Shown piece after piece: positions 30,847-41,657 of a stretch of DNA of 64,000 nucleotides. Origin of the DNA: Acanthococcus lagerstroemiae. Its lineage: Eukaryota > Arthropoda > Insecta > Hemiptera > Eriococcidae. Location of the stretch: the NCBI GenBank assembly GCA_031841125.1, contig CM063113.1:40950197-41014196 (forward strand). The letters run 5' to 3'. How positions within the stretch are numbered: position 1 is the stretch's first letter; each line of letters opens with the position of its first letter. The notes under the pieces are model-generated. The model saw only the letters and a list, made by a program, of their open reading frames with translations. It ran no database searches and had not been told where the DNA came from. The position numbers and the translations under genes were made by a program.

Positions 30847-31580
30847 CCAGAAAAACAAGATAAGGCAAGACGGTAGTTCAGTGGTTCCTCCGCACGCGCA
30901 TAAAGCGCTGCGTGCATGCGATGCAATTTAACATGGGTTCTTATGAAGATTTCATCAAAATTTGATTTTATCTCTAAAAATATTATATTTCAAGAAGAAG
31001 TGAAGAAAACTGAATTTATTCAGTATAAATTTTTCCTGCAGATAATTGTATGTACGAGCCAATCAGTCGAAATTTTATTTTCCCATAAGAATACAAGCAA
31101 TTCGACTCTGCGACATTTGGTGAGATAAATTAGCTCAACATTTTTTGAGTACCAATGTTTTAAACTCTTTTACACACGTTATACGGAACACGCGTTATCT
31201 TTTTTTTTTCTAGGTGTCTCTATAATCGCAACATTATTTTCACGATTTTGCACCAAAAAAAAATCTATTAAAATTGATAATAATTCTTGGTAATTGATAA
31301 TCGTTAAGAAGGCTCGTTATCGATTATAATCGATTACTTTGACAGGCCTCTAGTACAGTTTTGATCCTTGAACACGATCCAGGTGCCAGATTGTAGTCAC
31401 TTTTCAAAAATTCCATGGAAAAGGAAATTCTTGAAGCCGTTTTGTTTGTAGTCGTGGATATCAGTGCTGTCGCCATAGACAAGATGTCCATCGTCGTGGA
31501 CAAAAGTCGTCCTTCTCCCTGAATTTTAGTACTCCTGCTCTGGAAACTGTTGAATATTGTCTACTACATAAATAAAGTAT

Positions 31581-34067
31581 GTATTTTAAAAAAATGACAC
31601 CTTAATATTTTTAGTTTTTGAAAAATGACTCATTCTTCCGACTCCATAGGCAAAACAAAAAAACTTTTCGATGATCGTGTCGAAACTGCGAAAGCACCAC
31701 ATAATTCCAAATGATCTAATCGATTGGTGGTAATTTCTTTGAAGATACGAAGGTATCGTTTTATTGCTTTGTAGGCATAACTTTGGTTTTAGAGCACAGA
31801 AATGTGAATATGCCTCATGTAATAGAAATTGTTTGAAGACAATACGGAATCATTTAATTTTAGTGGAGCCTCGACCTTTGCGCCGAGCTCTGACTCTGAA
31901 TTCGGTATCTATCGTTACAGAGTACACCCAGTCTGCGCTTCGTGGCGTTCCTGGAAACGGAATCAGAGCCAAACGAGCCCAGGCGACATCTGCAAACGTA
32001 GTACATTCGGAGTTAGACTCAACACTTTAGCAGACTTGAAGAACGAAGATATAAATTACGCTCACATAGGATTCATTAGGCTGATCAACGTTAATCAAAT
32101 TTCTATCAATGGTAGTAAACGTGGCTTGTCATACTCGATTCACTGCATGAGTAACTGTTATAAATACTACGCACTAACTGCATTATCTAAAAATAGAATA
32201 CATCGTATTGCAATATTATAGGCGTACATCAAAGTACCCAATGCCTACAGCAAGTAGATAGTTATTTGTATGCAAAATGGCCAACTTTTCTACAAGGCGG
32301 ATACCCACACTGTAAAAGTAATAAAAACAAAATAATGGAGGGAAAAAGGCATTAGTCGAGTGAAATTTGTTTTTCCTCCCGCTTTTACGATTTGAATAAA
32401 TTTCGAAGCTATCTATCGATACAAATTTCCGAAACTTTTGGTAACCGCGTGAACCAAAATCAAAGTTTATCCCGAAAATACGAATGTAAAAACGACGCCG
32501 ATTTTCAAGCACTCGTTTGCATTACGAGAGAAAGGAAAGAAAGAAGAGAACGAAAGAGTGAGAGAACATGATTCCATTCTTCCTGTTTTTCGACGTTTTA
32601 CAAACATTTTATGCAAATGTTCGGCCGAGCAGGGAGCCAAATGTGTTTTTAATTTTATCGAGTCTCGCGGGCGCTTTCAACGAATTTCGTCTCGAATCCC
32701 GAGTATTGTTTCCTTTTCTTCGCTCCTCAAACAAGCTCGAATAAGGTTCGATTTCAGTTCGACGTGACAATTTCATTCTGTCGAAAAAAATGACGTAAAT
32801 AGGCAACAATACATGATTAGGGAAAGTGTTGGCTCATTTAGCTTTCACAATCAATGATGAAGCCTCTCGCACCTTCAGATTAAATATTTTCGCGATTACT
32901 CGAAAATAACGAAAAAGACGAGTACTTCCTCCAATTTTCAGAAAAAAACGTTCAACCAACTTGGAAACCACAAGTGAAATGTTTAAAACGCTGCCAGCGA
33001 ATGTGGGTGCACGAGAGACAGAGCACTTTCAACGGGAAATTCGCGGTGACCAACTCGAATAAACAAGCTACCTCGAGTAGTTGTGAAATCAAACCAATTT
33101 TGTAGAAACATACAACTGTGAATCCGCGAAAAATAAGAACAAATTTAATTCCAGTTCGAGCCCAATCGAAAAGTACAACAATCGAGAAAAACGTACAGAT
33201 TTTCAACTACATCGATAATGTCGAGCTTCGATAAAACAAAAATGATACGTGTGCTCGTCAAAATACCAGCACGAATTCCTCCAGTCCACCTACCACGGCA
33301 TGGTTTTCGAAATAAATCAAATTACAACCGATAGATGAGATGAAGATGATTGAAGAGCAGGATAGAGGCTAAGGTGTAACTTATTTTTCGATTTTTATTT
33401 TGCTTTTCCCCTTCTGAATTTTTTCTTGTAGGTGTAAAAATGAATCTCTGAAATTTTCAGACAAATCGGAAAATATTAACCCGTGCTGACTCGAACTTAG
33501 TTCGAAGAACACATGTCCGAGCGCACCCGTACACAACGCGGTCATCATCGTTCGGTGCCCCGCGTAACGCAGTGATGAACCTACGCGCGACTCTGAAACA
33601 CTAAAAAATTGTAATTTCTTGCTACCAGAGAATTCATAGGCATCAACTTCGAGATGTCTCTCTTCACCCATATAAATTTTACTCGTATTCGATAATTTGT
33701 TGTTCTGTATTACGGCATTCTAAAATTGATATTAGTTCGTGGACCCGACAGGACAAGTGCAGATTTCAATATGTCTATTGCTAATGGGCAGGCGATTTCT
33801 GAAATTCGTAAATGCTCTTGCTCCATACGGAACCCGTTTGGGAAACCTGTTTAACCCGGATATCAAACTAGAAATGACTCTTCATTCAGCCCCATCTATT
33901 CAATATCCTTTTTTGGATTTTAGAATTTTAATTCAGCTATAATATTTTACCTCCAGCCTCGTTCTTTTAATATTTTTTAGTGCTATCTACCCAGCACTGT
34001 ATTTTGTTTTTTCATTAGGTATGCATCTTTATTGAAGTAATCCCCCATTATTCATTCTTTATATATG
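31581..34067. other. 2.5 kb without a supported gene
   Basis: Less repetitive than its surroundings. A 130-codon plus-strand frame (31829-32221) and a 96-codon minus-strand frame (33381-33671) are open but show no domain. The segment 31865-32010 is somewhat more GC-rich, as exons often are, but I found no splice-supported product. The sequence AAAGGAAAGAAAGAAGAGAA near 32533 is a purine-rich run. Confidence 0.4.
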
Positions 34068-35334
34068 TTAGCGGTAAACTGTGAAATCCGTCATTCAATG
34101 AAACGCCGGGTCATTATGTTACTTATCGGATTTGCAGTGGGAAACCCGTCAATTTATAAAATGACTCACAAAAGGCGAGTCAATTTATAAAGTGACTAAA
34201 CTCACTTCGGCAATACAGGGTGTCTCTTTTGCGATGACCACCCTCCCTCCCCGAAACCTGGTAAGTAGGCAACTTACCCCGACAATATGTAGATATATTT
34301 GCATACTCTTACTTTTGAAGGGATTGAGTTATGGTCAAATTTTGAAAAGTTTTCTATCTTTCAAATTTATTTTTCTTCTCACGACTGGGGATCGACAGAA
34401 AAATTGTACCAGTAGGTAATAGTAGAGGACAGTTGTGGTAACCACCGAGAAAAATTGTCGGAATCGGTTCAACAGGGTGTTCATAAAATCAGTTTTAGTA
34501 CAAATTATATCAGAAAATTTTCACATTTTCTCAATTTTTCGAGAAACTTGCCCTCTTACGTTATTGTTTTTTTATTTGAAATATATTGTATACTAAATTT
34601 CCCATAAAAAAGGACATTAGCCATTTGCTTGTATCTGAATTGGAACAGCTCAAAATGGAGTTCAAGGTATCCCCGTCAAGAATTATTACTTTTTAACACA
34701 GACGCACAGACATTATGAAGATAATCATCTTCTTCAGCTACTTTACCATTGCACAGAGTTATATCGTTTATGGGGCTTATTCACCTCCCTCCTTTCATAG
34801 ATTTACTCCATATTTGAAATTGAGGCCCATGCAATGAGGGGGGGGGGAGGGTTCTAGTATTTTGTAAAGTTTAATATGGGTATCCAATAATTGGTTCCAA
34901 AAGTCGCTAAATTCGGTTTGATAACATTTTGGCCATATGCCCAGAACCAAGCAATGAGGATACTTCGACTTTTCTTTTTAAATACTCACATCTACTTTTC
35001 TGACTCGTGAACCTCTCTCATTTCGTTTTATGTTTTTAGTTCAATTTAAAATTGTTCCTTTTATTTTTTTAATACGCACGCCTACTGTTCTGACTCGTGA
35101 ACCTCTCATTTCATTTTGTTTTGACTTTAATTTTAAATTGTCAATTTTATTGAAATTTTGTAATTATACAGTTCGCTCTGGACACCTGTTCGTCATTTTA
35201 TGTAATATCTAGTTATTTTAAATATTTCCAAGGCCGATAGTGAATGTTTCTTATAATTTGCCTGAAATGACTAGGCATTTTATTACATGCCTAGTCACTG
35301 CATAAAATGGTTGAATTTCATAATCTGCCGCTAA
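34068..35334. mobile_element. 1.27-kb element with imperfect inverted ends (TTAGCGG)
   Basis: The left end TTAGCGGTAAACTGTGAAAT is matched in inverse by the right end TTAGCGGCAGATTATGAAAT. Similarity weakens over the next 30-40 bp. Near the right end is a palindrome of TGACTAGGCATT and AATGCCTAGTCA type. Inside, a ~93-bp segment with TTCTGACTCGTGAACCTCTC is present twice (about 34974 and 35071). No transposase was seen. Confidence 0.6.
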
Positions 35335-35346
35335 TATATTTATGTG

Positions 35347-36740
35347 TTACGCCGAATTCATCAAATTGACGATTTCATAAAACCGGTAACAAAATTTGCC
35401 GAATTTGTGAAACCGGCAGGTTCTGCTGATTTTATGAAACAAGCAATACGTTTTTACCAAATTTATAAAATCGGCAGGTATAGGGTCCCTTGGGGCAAAA
35501 TGTGAACACTCAATTCTCGGGGTAATAAGTGAACATAGTCCAGTTTCCTTTAGAAAGAGTTTGAAAAGGAATTTTTAACGACAATGTGTAGAGAATTCTT
35601 TCTTCTATGATTGTGAGAAATAATCTGCGAATTAAAGGAAAAAACAATAGCACAAAACTTCCCTTTTTCTAGGAAAAAAATGATACTGCAATTTGAAAAA
35701 AAATAAGTAGATTATTTACGATCATTATTTGGAGGCTATTCAGCGAAAGGGAATCAACCAACATTTGTAAACAAAATGATTTATTTGTATCGTTGGAAAG
35801 AGCGTAAAAATTACAACTTTTCAAAATTGGGCCCCTGATTCAAAAATGTGCGCTCACGTTGAAAAAAGCTTATCAGTAAACACTATGTCATATAATTTCT
35901 ATATAGCTCTTCAACTTCGAATCACTTGTTCTCAAAAAACAGATTTTGCTGGTTGGTTCGTCCCTTACACTGAATAGCGTCCATTTCTCGATTGTTTTTA
36001 CATTTTTGAGTGACAAAAATAATGAGCTTTCTTTGAGTGCTCTCAAAAACTGATAAGCCTTAACCAGTCAGTAACTAAAGAAGATTAAATATATGGGGCT
36101 AAAAATGAACCACCAGCGGCAAAAAAGGAACCACTGTTGGGGCAAAAAGTGGACGTATTATTCTGATTGATTCGTGAGCATATTTTAGACGCAATTGTAT
36201 AGTTGGTAATTCTGCTCTGGAACCGCGTGCACTCTACACCTTCAATATCTTTCCAAATTCACACAGCTTCCACCTCTTTTTAATAAGTCTATTCATCTTG
36301 ATCCATTAGGTCGAACTCAAAATCAGAGTCATAAGACATAACTTCACTGGCACTGTTTGCAAACAAATATTGAAGAGCATTTTCGAAGGTACAGATGGAG
36401 TTTACGTCTCTGTTTATCAGTAAAGAAGTCATGATTTAACAAGTCAATGACATTATTCGAATTATGAATAGTACTCATCTTAATTTTATCTTATTACAGA
36501 TTTTTGTTTCTAGTAAGCACATGGAAATTCTGACCTCATCCGTCAGGTACACTCATCAGCAACAATCATTTCTTACTGATTTTGTAAAATCGGCAAACAC
36601 TCGCCTATTATATAAATTCAGCAGAAAGTGTTGTTGATTTTATAAATTCGGCAACAACTGCTCTTGCGCTACTGATTTTATAAAATCAGCAAAATATCTG
36701 CCGATTTTATGAAATCATCAATTTGATGATTTCGGCGTAA
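35347..36740. mobile_element. 1.4-kb element with ~40-bp TIRs and palindromic subterminal repeats
   Basis: The left end is TTACGCCGAATTCATCAAAT and the inverted right end is TTACGCCGAAATCATCAAAT. Both continue into GATTTCATAAAA(T/C)CGG. Behind each end, several copies of short palindromes of the type GCCGATTTTATAAAATCGGC occur (35390-35480 and 36575-36715), which could be transposase-binding sites. The family A-independent MITE at 35729-35984 is inserted inside. There is no coding frame. It starts 12 bp after the previous element ends. Confidence 0.75.
35729..35984. mobile_element. MITE family D, copy 1 (nested)
   Basis: The left end is TGGAGGCTATTCAGCG and the inverted right end is TGGACGCTATTCAGTG. 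Internal words (ACCAACATTTGTAAACAAAAT, TATCGTTGGAAAGA, CACGTTGAAAAAAGCTTATC) match copy 2 at 41405-41657 throughout. About 256 bp. Confidence 0.88.
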
Positions 36741-37217
36741 ACAACAAACTAAGATTTTGTGGAAACCATAAACGTAAATAGACGGTTCTTAATGTATTCT
36801 TAACACTGAATTTAAATATGATATTGAAAATGTTCAATTAGCTAATCAATTTTTACGTTTACTGGGAAATGAAATAGCGTATTTTGAGCAGTTGTTTTAT
36901 TTTACGTGACGGCACTGATGGTGTATCAAACTGATAAGCTCTTTTTAACTTTGATATCAAATCACGCATTTTCAGATACCTTTATTAGTGAATTTACCTT
37001 TCATACCTAATGAATGCAACGTAGCCACATTCCTTAATATTTCAAACAAAAGAGGGAAATGAAGGGCAATATTTAGAATGAATTTAGGAGCTAACAGAGA
37101 AAAACAAAGAACGGCCTTGAATTTAGCGTGAAAAATAGTTCTACAATCGGCTACGCTCGTTTTTGTGTTTTTTTTTGTTTTGTTTTTGTTTTTTTTGTTG
37201 GCTGCTGCGTAGTGTAA
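36741..37217 (-). mobile_element. MITE family B, copy 2 (shorter, inverted)
   Basis: It starts ACAACAAACTAAGATTTTGTGG and ends with GCTACGCTCG...GGCTGCTGCGTAGTGTAA. These match, in inverse, the two ends of copy 1 at 24614-25410. Shared inner words are TTTACGTTTACTGGGAAAT, GAGGGAAATGAAGG and TTGAATTTAGCGTGAAAAAT. A T/G-rich run lies near 37170-37195. Confidence 0.7.
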
Positions 37218-37385
37218 TGTACGATGTACTTATTAGTTATCATTCCATCGATATTTGAAACTTATTGAAGATCTGTAACTGTTGAAAACTAGAAACTGTC
37301 AATCGAAACCCAATCAAAAAAAAAAAAAAAAAAAAAACAGTTGAAGGACGATTTCAAAAACTGGTGAAACTTGATTTCACATACA
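37218..37385. other. spacer with a poly-A run
   Basis: A run of 22 A residues lies at about 37316-37337. No gene is seen. Confidence 0.5.
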
Positions 37386-37777
37386 GTCAGTTATTAAAAC
37401 CGATTACAGATAACCAGTTAGAACTGATTACAGGTTACTCGTTAAAACCCATTAAAGATGACCAGTTAAAACTGATTACAAATAATCAATTACAGATAAC
37501 TAGTTAATACCAATTACAGATAACCAGTTAAAACCAATAATAGGTAACTAGTTAAAATTAATTACAAATATCTGGTTAAAACCAGTAACATATAGCAGGT
37601 TGAAACCAACTACAGATAACTAGTTAAAACCAATTACAGATAACCAGTTGAAACCAACTACAGATAACCAGTTAGAACCAGTTACAGATAATTGGTTGAA
37701 ACCAATTACAGATAACCAGTTAAAACCAGTTACAGATAATCGGTTCAAACTGATTACAGATAACCAGTTGAGCTTCA
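37386..37777 (+). repeat. 24-bp minisatellite, about 16 units
   Basis: The unit is close to ATTACAGATAACCAGTTAAAACC plus one base. Units vary by point changes (GTTACAGATAATTGGTTGAAAC, ATTACAAATAATCAATT). One or two units have lost a few bases. The array is purine/AT-rich and has no coding frame. The same words with GGTT and AACCGG return in a looser form at 38040-38340. Confidence 0.93.
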
Positions 37778-38640
37778 GGATAAGAACATATTAGTTTTGT
37801 GTCAAACTTTTATAGTTTTCTGACATCTCCTACAATTTTTAGTTCTGGATTTCCAAATTTTTAATTGAGAAATGAAATGCTAAATGTTTGCTATTTTTAT
37901 TTATTTATTCTGATTTATAAATGTAAAGAAAAAGTGATGTTTCACAAGAGAGAAATGAGAGGAGGAAGGTAAAAGCTAGTGTTGGATTCATTTTGAGAAA
38001 GGGGACGGGGCTAGACTCCTGTGATCGATTAAAGAAAAGCTGACAATTAACAGAACAGCTGGCTCAGAGCTGAGTAAGAAACTGAAGATCATAATCGAAT
38101 AAACAATGGCGATCACACACGGTTTATCGGATAAAATCCGGGCATTAAAACCGAATAAACAACCCTCAGTCAAAGCTGGTTAGTCAGCGAAAAAGCGAAT
38201 ACAAAACCGGTGATGAAAATTGGTTATCGTTGAAAAACTAAATTAAAAAATGGGGGTTATATAGTCAGTTAATCGGGCATGAAAATTGCTTCAGTTTTTG
38301 AGTAAATCTAAACCAGTTAACCGATTAACCGGTTTTCGTTGACAACGCTACTGTTAACCTGTCGTCTTTTTTTGTGTTGTTATACTTCGAATACTGAATG
38401 CCCGAAAACACTTGTAAGCATCATTCGACCATTTACGATTTCACGCATATTTTTGCTAAAATGTAATCACTTTTATCCAGAGCAGTCTCGATGACTCTAG
38501 GGGCCAAAGGCTGAAGCTCTTACAGTTTTTCCCTGGATCCACCACGGACCCATTTCAGAGCTATAAATGGTTGGGGCAAATTGAATGAGAAAATCGCTAG
38601 CCCCACTTGCAATTCAAATTACTACAGTTTTAAGACATTA
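37778..38640. other. intergenic DNA with AACCGG-type words
   Basis: At 38030-38340 words such as GATAAAATCCGGGCATTAAAACCGAATAAAC, AAACCGGTGATGAAAATTGGTTATC and AACCAGTTAACCGATTAACCGG recur. They suggest a diverged repeat related to the minisatellite upstream. No gene is seen. Confidence 0.4.
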
Positions 38641-38800
38641 CAACGCTGATTCCCTCAATTCCTATTTACGCTGTTGCGCCCGTCGATGGTCAACCGATAT
38701 TTATAAAATCGGGCCGCGCTAAAGGCTACTGTAGTGTTTCTGGACTACAATGTAATGAGTATAAAAAATAAATGAATGAATGAATGAACAAATAAAAGTT
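38641..38800 (+). mobile_element. possible LINE 3' tail ending in (AATG)n
   Basis: A GC-richer segment (GCTGTTGCGCCCGTCGATGG, ATCGGGCCGCGCTAAAGGC) is followed by TTTCTGGACTACAATG, TATAAAAAATAAATGAATG and four GAAT-type units. This layout fits the 3' end of a 5'-truncated non-LTR element, but no coding part remains to confirm it. Confidence 0.35.
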
Positions 38801-39089
38801 ACGTAACTTACACCGCACCGTACCTATCAATCAATCTGCCAACGTGAAGGCAATTAAAAATTCTTAATCGTACGGCCGTATTTTATTAATCTCGACGTCT
38901 CACGTGATATTTTAACGAGGTTCTGTGTGCAGAAGCCTAATCGAGGGCGTCGTTGTAACAACTGAAAGTTTCGATGAAGTTCACGCAACATGCTTGGTAC
39001 CGAACCGATATCGGTTAATACCTAACGATGTCCACATTCGATTCACCATAGAGTGGGTACACATACACGTGCAATTATACTAGCACAGG

Positions 39090-39259
39090 CAGGGGCGGAT
39101 TAGGACCTCAAGCGTTACCGGCAAGATGTAATCGCACAGACCCAAACTTCAATTCTCATTTGCCCTTCATCTCCCATTCATCTTCTTTCAATCCCAGCTA
39201 CTACACGTCAGCCTATTGGGACATTTCTCCGGAACTCATATAGGGCCAATCCGCCTCTG
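39090..39259. mobile_element. hAT-type MITE, 170 bp
   Basis: The left end is CAGGGGCGGATTAGG and the inverted right end is CAGAGGCGGATTGG. It is flanked by AGCACAGG (39082-39089) and AGTACAGG (39260-39267), an 8-bp duplication with one difference. Confidence 0.88.
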
Positions 39260-39267
39260 AGTACAGG

Positions 39268-39560
39268 TACGGGCATACGGCACAGGTACATTAGGTACTG
39301 TACAAGCATATGGCAACTACAACCCGGATGAAAGAAATTTCTACAGTACGTAGAAGAAACCTGCTTACATCCGATTCCAACCAAAGCGAAAGTCAGTCCT
39401 AGACACAGACACAGTACTTAAGTTCTAAAAATACTCGTATACATCCTTTGGCCACTTTTCTCCATAGTCTATCAAATGAACGAGTACACTAACAAATACA
39501 AGGTATCAGAAACGGATACATGGGGAATCAAGGAAGGCCACTGCTCTTCCTAAAGAGAAA
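39268..39560. other. no recognisable feature
   Basis: Unremarkable DNA between a MITE and a degenerate repeat. Confidence 0.4.
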
Positions 39561-40060
39561 AACTGAAATTAAAGACACGGATAACCAAGTCCTATTGAAG
39601 CGAGTTTTAAACGGGCCTACTGGGTGTAGCGTTTCAAAGAATTCTAAACTAATGTAACCAAGAGTCAACTGGAGTAGTCATAAAGAATCTTAAATGAGTT
39701 CTTAACCACATTTTGAACAGCCTTTCAAAGAGCGGCTGGTTTTGTTTTGAGCCAGCATGAAAGAATTTTTATTAGTTATGATCCAGTCTTGAAGACTAGA
39801 GTCTGCAAGAGCCATAAACAGTCTTGAATCAGTTTTAGAGTCAGTGAGTCTCAAACAAGAGCTTAAGGAGTTCTACGTTAGCCTGGCATTGTCTTGAACC
39901 TCTTAATTAATTCCAAAGCGTCTCGAAGAGCCATAAGCTTGAAAAGGTTACAAAGAGACGAATTTTGAATAGTTTTCAAGCGAGTCCAGAATTAATAAGT
40001 TTGTAAACTCCATGAAGAGCTTACAATAACACTGGGATTGCCTTAAAGATTCTTACATGA
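39561..40060. repeat. degenerate short-period repeat (CTTGAA/TCTTAA words)
   Basis: Words such as AGTCTTGAAGA, GTCTTGAATCAG, GAGCTTAAGGAGTTCT, TGTCTTGAACC and GAGCCATAAGCTTGAA recur every 20-30 bp. This is similar in style to the GACTT repeats at 16880-17335. Confidence 0.5.
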
Positions 40061-41404
40061 GCACTGATGAATACAACGTCGAGCTGGTCCAACTTTGAGC
40101 CTTTGGCTGTTGATTTTATCAAGTCATATAGGGCACCCTAACCCTAACAATTTTCGCCAAGCAAATGCATGCATTTTTGAGCACGCTGCGCCCATTTATC
40201 GATTCTGTGGTGGCCACTGGCAGTCGGTGATCACCAACTAGCCGACATAGCCAGCTCGACAATAGAAAACTAAATAGTCAAAGCTAGTCTTAAGAATTAC
40301 ATCCTTAACTAGCCCTCACTATGGAAGGCATTTCTATTTTCAACATTTATAAGGAAAGTTAACAGTGTAGCAGTACAGTTCGTTCTCATGATGTCTACCA
40401 GTTTCAGAAAATGAAAATGCATGCTATTTTCTAGTTTTTTCATGCTTCAAATTTTCTCCAAAAAATACCCACCCCGTGTGTATACTTGATTTGTAGGAAA
40501 TTTCATTCACTCTCACTGACGGAACTGAGATCGCTCTCACGGAAAAATACATAAATATTATCTATCAAGGTTGCATAACTGCAGGAAAATTAATGTGTAA
40601 TCATTTTTCTACTTTAAATCGAAAAAAGTTTAGAGTTCAAATGTTTAAAATTCATGTTTTTACAGAGAAATTGTAAAAAATCATGCCATTTTCATGCTTT
40701 CATACTACTTCGACCAAAAATCATGCTATTTTCTGGTTTTGCGTGTCTTCATGCCCGGTTGTCCACTCATTCACTCACTACCGCGAGGGCGACAAAAATG
40801 ATTCAAATTCGGTGGAAGTGAGAAAGAGTCGTTAAGAAAGCATAATTCTTACTAATTTTAAATTGCTGCTCTAAGGTTTGTTCCCTGGATCCTCCGCTAC
40901 CAAGTAATGGTTATGTAATTTCGAATTATGATTTAGTATTAGAAATTTTTATTAATTAAACTGCTCTTGACACAATTAATGACTAAGAACTAATGAGAAA
41001 AAGCTAAGTTATGTTAATTCGAGACTCTATCAGGGATGACTAACCTCTCCCCTTTAGGACGCTGGCCCTTGAGGAGATCAGTGCTTTCTGAAAGGTATAT
41101 TTTACTTGCTGTCGACTCCATCGACCGGCATTGATCAAATTTCATTCACAGAATAATTAAGAATATTTATCTGAACACAAAACTGGTATTTATTCAAAAT
41201 AATTGACGTACATGTACTAAGCCCAGTTGATACAGATCAATTATTCGCCAACTGAACTATTTTGTGCAACTGGGAGGCTGTGTACCATAATAAGGTAAGA
41301 TAGCCTAATATGGACCTGTTCTCCATATATGAACCACCGGCCTATTTCGTCTGCTTATGGCATTACCTGCTGGCACAAATCTAAGCTGTTGTCCTTGATA
41401 CAAA
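40061..41404. other. no supported gene
   Basis: AT-rich. At 40150-40260 there is a slightly GC-richer stretch (GTGGCCACTGGCAGTCGGTG). The phrase CATGCTATTTTCTRGTTTT appears at 40419 and 40723 in a diverged ~300-bp duplication. No terminal repeats were found. Confidence 0.4.
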
Positions 41405-41657
41405 ATGGACGCTATTCAGCGTAAGGGAACCAACCAACATTTGTAAACAAAATGAGTTATTAGTATCGTTGGAAAGATTGTAAAATGTAGAATTTTTCAA
41501 AATTCGGCCCCCGATTTAAAAATGTGTACTCACGTTGAAAAAAGCTTATCAGTAAACGCTGTGTCATATAGTTTCTACATGGCTCTTAAACTTTGAATCA
41601 CGTGTTATTAAAAAACAAATTTTTCTAGTTGGTTCCCTTACGCTGAATAGCGTCCAT
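41405..41657. mobile_element. MITE family D, copy 2
   Basis: The ends ATGGACGCTATTCAGCGTAA and their inverse (TTACGCTGAATAGCGTCCAT) are perfect for at least 25 bp and continue GGGAACCAAC. The body matches copy 1 at 35729-35984 in order and spacing. It is 253 bp with no coding frame. Confidence 0.93.

Larger units (their letters stand above)
28740..31349. mobile_element. 2.6-kb hAT-like TIR element inserted in repeat C
   Basis: The left end is AGGCCTGTCAAAAATCGATA and the inverted right end is AGGCCTGTCAAAGTAATCGA. Both continue into ATTATAATCGATTA-type words. Directly outside are CTAGTGCAGTTT (28728-28739) and CTAGTACAGTTT (31350-31361). The duplicated stretch is longer than the 8 bp of hAT elements, perhaps because some bases are shared by chance. 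No transposase frame is present. Two further elements are inserted within it (29035-29559 and 29641-30846). Its own sequence is therefore only about 0.9 kb. Confidence 0.78.
28522..31580 (+). repeat. dispersed repeat C, copy split by a 2.6-kb insertion
   Basis: The left part (28522-28739) contains TTCCAAATAAAGTGGTATT, ATTCAGTCCATTATCGTGGT and CTGGTGCGAAGATA. The right part (31350-31580) contains GATCCTTGAACACGATCCAG, GAAATTCTTGAAGCCG and GTGGATATCAGTGCTG. The uninterrupted copy at 48012-48400 shows these as one continuous sequence, which proves that 28740-31349 is an insertion. Confidence 0.85.

Noticed and set aside
31829..32221. 130-codon plus-strand frame as a host gene
   Set aside because: No domain, and I could not find splice sites or homology to support it; left as unexplained DNA.
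34213..34500. A mariner-type MITE starting at ACAGGGTGTCTC
   Set aside because: A second ACAGGGTGTTC occurs at 34482 in the same, not inverted, orientation, and no inverse end was found.
37386..37777. CRISPR-like array (regular 24-bp units)
   Set aside because: Units are directly contiguous with no unique spacers and there are no cas genes; this is eukaryotic DNA.
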